Shown piece after piece: positions 56,185-64,000 of a stretch of 64,000 nucleotides of DNA. The stretch is from Metaphire vulgaris. Its lineage: Eukaryota > Annelida > Clitellata > Crassiclitellata > Megascolecidae. Position numbers and translations under genes: made by a program. The notes under the pieces were generated by a model. It made no database searches and was not told the DNA's origin. It saw only the letters and a list, made by a program, of their open reading frames with translations. Within the stretch, counting starts at the first letter, position 1. Every line of letters begins with the position of its first letter. The stretch is taken from the NCBI GenBank assembly GCA_018105865.1, contig CM030842.1:16963917-17027916 (forward strand). The letters are read 5' to 3'.

Positions 56185-58037
56185 GGGGTTCTAGACGATT
56201 TCTATAGCGCAATAAGCAGCAAAAGTTCAAAGACAGTTCAAAACTCGAATATCCGAAACAGTAGGGGTTCGAAACCTAATTTAGCGACAGCCTATTCGAC
56301 AGTTCGCCTCCATCGAAACAGAGAAACCTAATTTATGCGACAGCTTTCATAGTCTGAAGAAAAATATTTTTGTCAAAAATGTTTTGTCTGTGTTTTTTCC
56401 GTTAATCAGTGATTTCGTTAGTTTGAGTAGTCGGCAGATCAGTAGAGATAGCCTACTTTTATTATATGCCAGTGTGTCTGTGTGTGTGTGGGTGGGTGAG
56501 GGGTGGGTGGGTAGGTAACGAATTATTCTCAAGATATATGAATGAAGAGGCATTGCATTTGCAATGCTTAAAGTAAGATAGAGAAAAAACACAGCAGAAG
56601 AAGAAAAAACAATGCTGAATGTAGTTTTACATTTTCACTTAAAATTATAGAACAACATCAACATCATTCGTATTGGTTAAAATGGACATTTTTAAATCAA
56701 TTAGCACTTTTGACATTGAAGAGGACCTAGTAATGAAGTTTTTTCAAAAAATTAGGGCACTATCTCTTGTATATCAAAAGTTAGTCTTTTGCTTAAAATG
56801 GACATTTTTATCAGGTGCTCTTTTACCTGTACTATTCAAATATTTCCGCTTTTTGTCATCGTAAATTTAGTTACTCTGAAACTGATATCTTGAGATCACG
56901 ACGGGATTAAAGAGGTTAAATCAGGCGAGTTAGACCAATACTGTACTATTCAGAAAGTGAGAGATAGAGACAAGAGACAGGCAGACAGACATAAACAGAG
57001 ACAGAGAAAGAGAGTCTGGATAAGGAATGTTGGATAAGGGAGCATGCATGGGAAGATTAATATTAGAGGGGAAACGGGATATCTTCCGTTTGACTTCATC
57101 CAATCCAGATTCTCTCCTTCCACTGGCATAAATTACCATTAAATTTGGCATTGCGTATAAAAATCTTGGCGATTAACGCAATGCTGCTGCTGCTGCTGCT
57201 GCTGCACGTACGATTGATCAGCGTCTACTAAGAACCTATTATATCGGCTGTCATGTGTAACCTGTGGCTTTGGCGTCTCTGTCTGCATGTCTGTCTGTCT
57301 GTCTCTGTCTGTCTCTCTGCGGGATCTAAAGTATCATCGTTCGGCCGACATCATAAAAATGCGAAACCCGAGTTGTGTGAGAAAGGAGGAAGCCGACGGA
57401 GGAAGACGGAGGTTTTACTTTCACCGGCGAACGAACGAAGGAGTCACGCACGCGGCATCGTATCTCGTCTCTCGCCGAGATGGTGTTACTTCCCGGAAAT
57501 TCACGCACGCAGTTCACGCCTAGGTACGCGAAGGTGCAACGGGAAACGCCGACTGTCTCTGCAAGACCCGCCGCACCTGGAATTAACCTTCCGCCGAACG
57601 CGAACCGACTGAACGCCCGACAGCGGCGGTCTTTCTGATTTCAGGTTCAACCAACCGACGGCGTAGCCACGAGGGGGCGGCGCCGGGTGCAACCCACCCC
57701 TCAAACTCTCAAACTCGGACTGGAGCCAGTCGAAGAATTTGCGTAGATTCCATTAGAAGATTTTTTGGGTGAGGAGGGAAATTGCCGACAGAATCGATAT
57801 ATACAATAAGGCCTATTTAGCTCATGGACACTCAAAAATTAATCGCAATTTAAGTATTTTAAGTAATATGCACCATGCAGAGTTCACGGTCTCTCATCGT
57901 CATTTAACTTCTATAGCGCCATTTTTGGCATTGTCCTTGACATCAGTCGTTTTGGCTAATTTTACTCAAAAACTTCAGATCCCGCGGGGGAATTTCAAAA
58001 CTCTCCCCCTCAAACTCCCTAGTCGAACTAAATGGGA

Positions 58038-58095
<58 letters not shown>

Positions 58096-60467
58096 TATGT
58101 GTGTGCATGTATGTGTGTGTGTCCTGATGCTATTGTATATTCTGGTGGAACCCTAACTAGGCCAATGGAACCGTTTGCACTCAGAGGTATCTCTTAAAAC
58201 TACAGCCTTTAAGCAATTATGTCCGAGGCTGACATTTAAAAGTAAGATTTCTAATTATGTGAAGCTATCGAACGTGCGATATCACTTGACGGACAGACAG
58301 ACATTCAAAGGCGCCTCGCAGCCAATAATAGCCTCTCCAGACAATACAGCACAGCAGTTGACGACAAGACCTCTGCAATTGAATACAACAGCACTGAACA
58401 ACATATCTCGTTGCTTTGGCTACTTTTTCCTCTTGTCTTCTTCTTCTTCCTCCTCCTCCTCCTCCTTCTTCTTCTTCTTCTTCCTCCTCTTCTCCTCCTC
58501 GAAAAAGCACTTTCTTCGGCTTCATAGCCGTGTTATAACTCTCGCCTTTCTTCGAAGAACGCTTTAATAATTTAGCGTTTTCACTCGATGTTATTATTTC
58601 GGCTTTCCTTTTTGACCTTCGGCTTAAAGAATGCGTGGTCTTCAAACGACACGCTCCGAAACCTTTCATTTGCAAAACACAGACCATCGTCAGAAATTCA
58701 CCGTCGAAACCAGGATGTCTGCGGTTGTTGGTTGGGGAGTTGGTCGAACCTCGGGTTGACCCGGGACCATGCAGTATTTCTAGCGACCATATTTACTGCT
58801 CGGTCAAAACTCTCTCCAACTGTTTTCGAACCTCGAGTGTTAAAGTCACAATTGGTCAGCATTTTTAAAATTTTGACCTAAAACAGAAGTGGAAGGAACT
58901 CATTCAGACCCATCGTCCAACCCAATAGGGAAAGACGGAAGGAAAGAAAGAAGAGAGAAGACCTAAACATAGTATAATCGAGATGAAAATAATTAAATTC
59001 GAGGTACGTTAGAATAGTTTTCCTGTGATTTGGTCTTTTGGTTTCAAGGATCCTATTATCAACATAGCCAAACGAATAAAAAAAATGCATGTCCACAAAT
59101 TAAAAAAGCAGACTTATAAACCAAAAGGAATTATTGCAAATTTTTATGTCAATTGATGTTCGGCAAGAGAACCTCAAATCTGGAAACGTCTTCGAAAATA
59201 TTTCCGTTATCGATCTGCAGAAGCTCTAGAAGTCTGAATCCACGCATCCAGTGGCGTCCTTAGCACCCTAGGTACGCCCTCGCACAGCATCCGTGAGATC
59301 GAGACATATATAGGTAGGCCTAAAGGTCGAAATTATGGATGGGGGGAGGGGAGTTTGATGCCCCATTGATTTTAAAAACAATCGGACGCTGAATGTATCG
59401 TTAACGTCATGACGGATGATGGCCAATTCTGACCTTTTGCTTCAGATAAACCAACGCATTCATAACCAGAGATCTTCATCGTGTTCATTGATATTGCCAC
59501 GAGGGGGAACGGGTGGCCAGGTACCCCCTTTCGGGGCCAGACTGGTCGTGAGTTTGGTGCAAAACCGATTGGAAAGTTTAATCAGTTATGGGTAGGATAG
59601 GGTGACTGCCGACGTGGTATCATATATAGTCGGTTAAAATGCTCCAAATCTCAAGGTTTGTATCGAATACTATCTTACGACGCAGGCTCCCCGAGCCCAC
59701 CCCCACGGTCTCATTTGTAGTCGAATATGACCAAGTTGGTCTGCAGAAATGAGTGTGTCCTATTCTTGAGTCCTGGCTACGCCACTGTATGCATGTGCAC
59801 CCCCAGTCTTCGATACGTTAGCAACCGTTGCCTGATATGCGTTGAGGCCGATAGATGTAGCGCTGTTCGCCGAGAAATAGCGCTATAAGAATTCCCGATA
59901 CGGACGCCGCATCACGAACGGCAAATAAACCAAACGATGAAAGTGAAACCGGAAGAACGGAGAGCAGCGGGCGCTATATAAATGTACTCTTCAGATGCGT
60001 GCGTGTGTTTCTTTGACTCTTTGTGTGCGCGGCTCTGTCTATCTGTGTGTCTGTCTGTTTGTCTGTTTGTCTGTCTGTCAGTCTGTCTAAGTGATGGAAC
60101 GTTGAAATTTTTCTCATCAACAATTTTATTAAAGAGTCAGGATTGGCGAAAACTGGTCTTCACTCGCATGCTAAGTGCGTCTTACTCTGGCTCGTCATGC
60201 GGGACACCTGACGCAATCTGCTTACTTACTTACCAACTGCAGTGTAAAAATGGCGGGCGCTGGCTGGAGGGAAGGCGGGAGGGGGGTGGGTAGGGTTGAC
60301 CGACCTTTTGAGCTTTGCGTTTGTCGGACCTTTGGTTCTGGTGGTAGATGCGACTGAAGTTGGAAACGATGACTGGAACTGGAAGGGCGATAACGAGGAC
60401 TCCACTCAGCGAACAGACTCCACCGACGATCTTTCCAGTCACGGTCCTTGGCACCATGTCACCGTAC
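52443..60467 (-). CDS. Kv4 (Shal) voltage-gated potassium channel, C-terminal part
   Basis: Four exons in gene order, 60305-60467, 55648-55836, 54771-54950 and 52443-52715, give the last 267 residues in consistent phase. The first starts inside the selectivity filter (intron in the Gly codon before YGDMVP, as in vertebrate KCND genes) and contains S6 with [16 protein letters not shown], including the PVP hinge, then [16 protein letters not shown]. The next gives [18 protein letters not shown] and [14 protein letters not shown]; the third EFVDVE, PSSHSP and KCCHKGRQ; the last KQSRSSLNA, all Kv4 landmarks. Kv4 channels carry the fast A-type current in neurons and muscle and associate with KChIP proteins through their N-terminus. 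That N-terminus, the T1 domain and S1-S5 are absent here and must lie beyond 64000. The introns hold many MITEs and microsatellites. Confidence 0.93.
52842..52920. mobile_element. TTAA-flanked mini-MITE (piggyBac-like), copy 3
   Basis: TTAA-CCCCTTAACCG at the left and CAGTTAAGGGG-TTAA at the right with the core AACTCAATGTAAAATGG. It is upstream, on the gene strand, of the last Kv4 exon. Confidence 0.85.
53180..53222. repeat. (CTGT)n then (CT)n repeat
   Basis: About eight CTGT units followed by CT units, with further CTGTCTCT-rich sequence to 53275; similar CTGT blocks occur at 54060-54190, 60020-60090 and 61865-61885. Confidence 0.9.
53484..53519. repeat. (TCC)n microsatellite
   Basis: Twelve TCC units in a Kv4 intron. 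Confidence 0.95.
55038..55262. mobile_element. hAT-like MITE (CAGTGGCGTAGCC family)
   Basis: A 225-bp element with ends CATTGGCGTAGCCACC and CCTGGCTACGCCACTG. Flanks TCTTCAGC and TCTTCAAC form an 8-bp duplication with one mismatch. The interior matches 8350-8560. Confidence 0.88.
55331..55386. repeat. (AAAG)n then (AATG)n tetranucleotide repeat
   Basis: Four AAAG units followed by about nine AATG units. Confidence 0.95.
55870..55952. mobile_element. TTAA-flanked mini-MITE (piggyBac-like), copy 4
   Basis: CCCCTTAACCGTG at the left (with TCAA instead of TTAA) and CCCAGTTAAGGGG-TTAA at the right; core AACTCAATGTAAAATGG. It lies 34 bases upstream, on the gene strand, of the Kv4 exon 55648-55836, close to its acceptor. 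Confidence 0.8.
56143..56183. repeat. (ATT)n microsatellite with adjoining reversed SINE-like tail
   Basis: About 13 ATT units; GATTTCTATAGCGCAATAAG follows at 56198, the inverted form of the GCGCTATAGAA tail. Confidence 0.9.
58041..58092. repeat. (TA)n dinucleotide repeat
   Basis: About 26 uninterrupted TA units. Confidence 0.95.
59249..59787. mobile_element. Probable hAT-like MITE (CAGTGGCGT ends)
   Basis: Begins CAGTGGCGTCCTTAGC and ends GTCCTGGCTACGCCACTG. Flanks CACGCATC and TATGCATG match poorly, so this may be two fused or overlapping copies. Confidence 0.45.
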
Positions 60468-60665
60468 CTGGAAAACACACACACACGCACACACGCATCA
60501 GTGGCAGCAGCGACCAACCAGATGACCGCAATCCTTATATATATGTTAAACGGATTTCAAGCTGGTCCCCAGGAAAATTTCGTCTTAAGTCTTTCCCTTT
60601 AGATATCCCCCAATTCCACCTTTCCTCCCCTGCAGAAGTAGCATCATCAGTATTACAGTATTATT

Positions 60666-60677
60666 AGTATTATTATC

Positions 60678-60751
<74 letters not shown>

Positions 60752-60793
60752 CAGAAGTAGTAGCAGTAGTAGTAGTAGTAGTAGTAGTAGTAG

Positions 60794-60822
<29 letters not shown>
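60666..60822. repeat. (TAG)n microsatellite
   Basis: About 50 units with a few interruptions (GCAGAAGTAG, GGTAG), upstream on the gene strand of the Kv4 filter exon. Confidence 0.95.
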
Positions 60823-60824
<2 letters not shown>

Positions 60825-61360
60825 GCCTATGGATGTGGGCGTGGTTCAACATCATCGTCATCTCATGGAGGGCGCCACAAGCCAAATATTGGGTGGGCCA
60901 ACATGGCCAATATTTCAGAAGAGTGATGAAACAAATTAAAACCACATATTCTTTTTGTCCCCATCTTTGCTGTGGTGGTACTAGAATTGTCAATATATTT
61001 TGTCTCAGCTTTTTCTAGAGTGAAATGCCACAAAAATAATGAGCCATTTGAAGTGACACTATACAAAGTCTTTCAGAAATCTATTATCTGTCAAATGTCT
61101 AAAAATCAATCGAGAGATAAGATGGCGCTTAACAGAGCTGGTTTCTTCTATTATAGGTTTTATAGACCACAAAAATATTATAAAATTGATACCCTGTTTG
61201 AAATTGGACAATGCTTGTGCTACAGTAGGCTATAGATATGCAAAAATTCAGAAGAGTGATGAAAGAATTAAAACCATGGAGGGCGTACAAGCCAAATAAT
61301 GGGTGGGCCAACATGGCCAATATTGGATGTCAAGCGTGGTTCAACGATCAATCATCTCAT

Positions 61361-61394
<34 letters not shown>

Positions 61395-61600
61395 ATAATT
61401 TTGACATCTCAATCTATATATCTCAATTAATGGCAATATTATGCCAATATATTGGGATTTGGGGTTATTAGTTCCACAAAACATTGTAATTTGCCAATTG
61501 AAGTTGGGTGGGCCAAACACATTGTGGCCCATTGGACCTAAATATTGGGTGGGCCATGGCCCACCTGGCCCACCCTGTTGCGCCCCCATGCGTCATCTGT
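60825..61600. repeat. Composite of LINE-like repeats
   Basis: GGGTGGGCCAACATGGCCAA and CATCTCATGG occur at both 60850-60915 and 61270-61362; the unit AATGAGCCATTTGAAGTGAC at 61040 matches 47140 and 43712. An (AT)n tract is at 61363-61391, and GGGTGGGCCA words return at 61505-61580. Fragments such as FRRVMK suggest the dead end of a non-LTR protein. Confidence 0.6.
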
Positions 61601-61864
61601 ATGAAGTGAAGCATACGTGACGCATTTCACGGCTTGTTTCCGTTTAGGAGTGACAGGCGCATACGGAACGCCATCGGCGGGAATGGGCCGTTTCCTTGGT
61701 TACCGTGAAGAGTAGTCTCTATGGCGACTGTCACGTGAGGGGGCGCTCCTCTGCGTGACGTATGTCGTCCGGGGAATGACGGAAGATAATGCAGAGGCAA
61801 ATGTTGACTGCCCTTCAATGCACGTCACGCTGATTGATGATGCTGGCGAATAGCGACTCTACTG

Positions 61865-61868
61865 TATC

Positions 61869-61940
<72 letters not shown>
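61865..61940. repeat. (CTGT)n(CT)n repeat
   Basis: Five CTGT units followed by about 25 CT units. Confidence 0.95.
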
Positions 61941-62142
61941 AGAAAGGGAGTTTTGGGGATTCAGGATGTTTTTCAGAAGTTCACAGCCAACGGGGAAAAA
62001 CTCAGAGGCCTATATTAGGAGGAACGGGCTTTCGGGGGGGGGGGGGAGGAGCCGAATGATTCCGAAATTTTCCGTTCAGCCCATGAGACAGATTCGGGTG
62101 CATTTTGCCGGTCATTCAATCATTCGCGTGAGTTCGAGTCTC

Positions 62143-62202
62143 AATCCTCCTCCTCCTCCTCCTCCTCCTCCTCCTCCTCCTCCTCCTCCTCCTCCTCCTC
62201 CT
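62143..62202. repeat. (TCC)n microsatellite
   Basis: Twenty TCC units. Confidence 0.95.
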
Positions 62203-63421
62203 CATGGAACTTCATTCGAGCGTGTCGGGACCGTTAGAGTCCACGACGAAAAGCATCTGGAAGCATTCCTTTAGGTGGGAGAGGGGGAAAGAGATGAGAG
62301 ACCGTCACCGAGGGGAGGGATGATGGGCGGGGGGCAGCGGACAGAGGGGCGAAGTCGTGCCTTGTGTACGCGGAGGAGTCGGCCCCCGAAAGACACCAAA
62401 GGTCCCGAGGGACAGAGACCAGATGGCGGCGGACGGTGGGTGGGTGGGGGGGGGGGGGCAGCCCATAGCCCCTACGCCGCTCCATATCAGGTTGATGTCA
62501 TGCAAATATCGGTACATTCCAAATGACGTCAGACAGAGAGAGGGGGGAGAGAGACAAAGGAACAAGAACCGAGATGCTCTGATTAATTAATGTATGGATT
62601 CTTTATACATAACGTCTCTCTTCTGTCCCTGAACTCTTAGCCAGACATGTCTACCCCCCATCCCCTTCCCTCCCTCCTCTAGTTAGAGTGGGATAGAGAA
62701 TGCTTCTTCAGTTTTACAGATTCAGAACCAGTTCCAATTGCAACCAACCAACCATGCAGCTCCCAGTTTTTTTTTTCGTTGACATTCAATTCTCCAATCC
62801 ATGCAATCATTGATATTTTGCATTGCCTTCGGCCAATAACATTTCATCCCGATGTCTTCAATAAAATCAAAATAAAAAAATTAATGAATTCTAGTGACTT
62901 ATTTGGTTTCACTATTCATATACTATACACTATACTATACTATACATATACTAATTTTTATACTATACACTATACTATAGTACTATTCCAGCTATTGGGA
63001 TACTATAAAAAGTAAGTCCAAAAGCATTGCAATTAAAATGACACTTGCTTTGACCGCTCTAATGGTATACATATATGTAGAATAGCGGAGGGGGGGTTAT
63101 CAGGTTATCATCGCAATGAAGCAATGCAGAAGTGCCTGGGTCCATGAAATGCGCTATATAAGCTGTGCGCTGTATTGCCTTTGAGGGAGAGGACTGGAAC
63201 TACGTCTGTTCGTGGGGAATCCGTTGCATTGCATTCGATCGCCATCGGTCGAGGACCAGGGAGAGAGAGGTTCATTCGATCGTAAAACACCCTTCGATCA
63301 AACTGTCAACGGCCGCCGCCTTCCATCATCCATCAGAGATACGATCGAATCTCCTCTCTCGTTATCAATTGCTCTTTTCCAACCGATAACCGGTTTTCTC
63401 TATCCCTGTCTCTCTGTCTCT

Positions 63422-63449
63422 ATCCATCTCTCTTTCTCTCTTTCTCTCT

Positions 63450-63507
<58 letters not shown>
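63422..63507. repeat. (CT)n/(CTTT)n repeat
   Basis: Mixed CTCTTT units followed by about 30 CT units. Confidence 0.95.
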
Positions 63508-63509
<2 letters not shown>

Positions 63510-63824
63510 CTTATCCGTCGGGTGCATATAGGCGGATTTTTATTAAAGGCTAGGGTAGGCTTAAGCCTACCCAACTAATCTTACCAAAACAAAACAAAAT
63601 TTCCATCAACACCAGGTCTGTCGCGTGCTGGATGGCACCCCCAGACCTCCATGCTAGCCTACCCAAATATTAAACTCTAAATCCGCCTATGGTCGGGTTC
63701 ATAGAGTAGAACGATGGGGGTAATATATTGATATTATTGGACCATATAGGATAGATCAATGCAATACGAATTATTATGTCAACTGTTAAATATGTCGAAA
63801 GGCAGTGTCCAGCACAGAGTCCTT

Positions 63825-63850
63825 CTTCCGGCGGAAGTGGCGGCCATCTG
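63825..63850. promoter_or_regulatory. ETS-type palindrome with adjacent GCGGCCATC motif
   Basis: CTTCCGGCGGAAG contains two inverted ETS cores (CCGGAAG-like) and is followed by GGCGGCCATCT, similar to a YY1 site. Such pairs mark housekeeping promoters. A gene starting beyond the window edge is possible. Confidence 0.35.
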
Positions 63851-64000
63851 CCGAGATTTTATCGAACCATCGGTCATCGCAGGTCACGCGTGTTGACCCG
63901 CTCCATTTTCCAGTTTCTATAATATTCGCGTGAGTTGCGTCTTTGCCTTGAAGACGGCTTCGACGAAAAGCGCCACTGAGCGACGAAACGAAGCGGAAAC

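Larger units (their letters stand above)
56184..60304. other. Kv4 intron, repeat-rich
   Basis: No exon seen between 55836 and 60305. Contents include CTGT-rich blocks, an (AT)n tract (58041-58092), a TTC/TCC tract (58438-58500), reversed SINE-like tails (57908-57950) and a MITE (59249-59787). The frame at 56673-56864 and those at 57253-57612 have no family similarity. Confidence 0.55.
60468..64000. other. Kv4 intron or upstream DNA to the window edge
   Basis: No Kv4 T1 or S1-S5 coding sequence is present on the minus strand, so the intron before the filter exon exceeds 3.5 kb. Apart from the repeats listed, a SINE-like tail (GCGCTATATAAGC at 63151) and a (CT)n tract were seen. Confidence 0.55.

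Noticed and set aside
56673..56864. Short hydrophobic plus-strand frame
   Set aside because: Although it reads somewhat like protein, it contains repeated AAAATGGACATTTTTA words, suggesting a degraded tandem repeat.
57253..57612. Overlapping plus-strand frames of 78-119 codons
   Set aside because: They begin in a CTGT repeat and have no homology or splice context; they lie within a Kv4 intron.
58265..58687. Minus-strand frame with poly-glutamate and poly-glycine
   Set aside because: It is produced by a TCC/TTC repeat in a Kv4 intron; neighbouring Kv4 exons join in phase without it.

Overview
The window is animal genomic DNA, most likely from a marine bilaterian invertebrate. Genes are split by spliceosomal introns, spacing is wide, and intergenic and intronic DNA is full of microsatellites (mostly ATT/AAT, CT and AT), small inverted-repeat transposons and LINE ends. 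The best-recognised genes are a single-copy-type FoxP transcription factor, a Kv4 (Shal) potassium channel, the ciliary protein CFAP96 (C4orf47), an ependymin-related secreted protein, a TPR protein with two membrane segments, a Merlin-type transposase gene and a lysenin-like pore-forming protein. Lysenin is known to me from earthworms, which hints at an annelid or another lophotrochozoan, but the sequence alone does not fix the phylum.

Layout. 1-5 kb: repeats. 5.05-5.8 kb: a divergent pair of short exons sharing a ~108-bp promoter (minus-strand first exon; plus-strand two-exon 66-aa protein). 6-11 kb: repeats and a GC-rich stretch with an NRF1-like site. 11.0-13.1 kb (+): three-exon lysenin-like gene whose last intron ends in a repeat tail and whose 3' flank holds a small transposon carrying AATAAA. 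14.1-16.4 kb: TTAA-flanked element and a broken CR1-type LINE. 16.6-17.4 kb (-): ependymin-related gene, its ATG abutting a GA tract. 19.0 kb (+): isolated candidate first exon. 22.3-25.2 kb (+): TPR/membrane protein gene. 26.1-27.6 kb (-): spliced Merlin transposase gene. 29.2-39.6 kb (-): FoxP, twelve exons, all phases consistent. 45.1-49.2 kb (-): CFAP96, with an apparent one-base frameshift and a perfect RFX X-box about 1 kb upstream. 51.35-52.0 kb (+): two 3' exons of an unrecognised gene. 52.4-60.5 kb (-): the C-terminal third of Kv4; its N-terminal exon(s) must lie beyond base 64000.

There is no operon-like organisation. The most notable items are (1) the lysenin-like gene, (2) the Merlin transposase that keeps a full reading frame and upstream exons yet has lost two of three expected catalytic acids, (3) several small transposon families recognisable by exact target-site duplications, and (4) a stem-loop LINE tail that repeatedly precedes the (ATT)n microsatellites. 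Exon boundaries were placed by hand from GT/AG sites, reading phase and remembered family sequence; transcript data would settle them.
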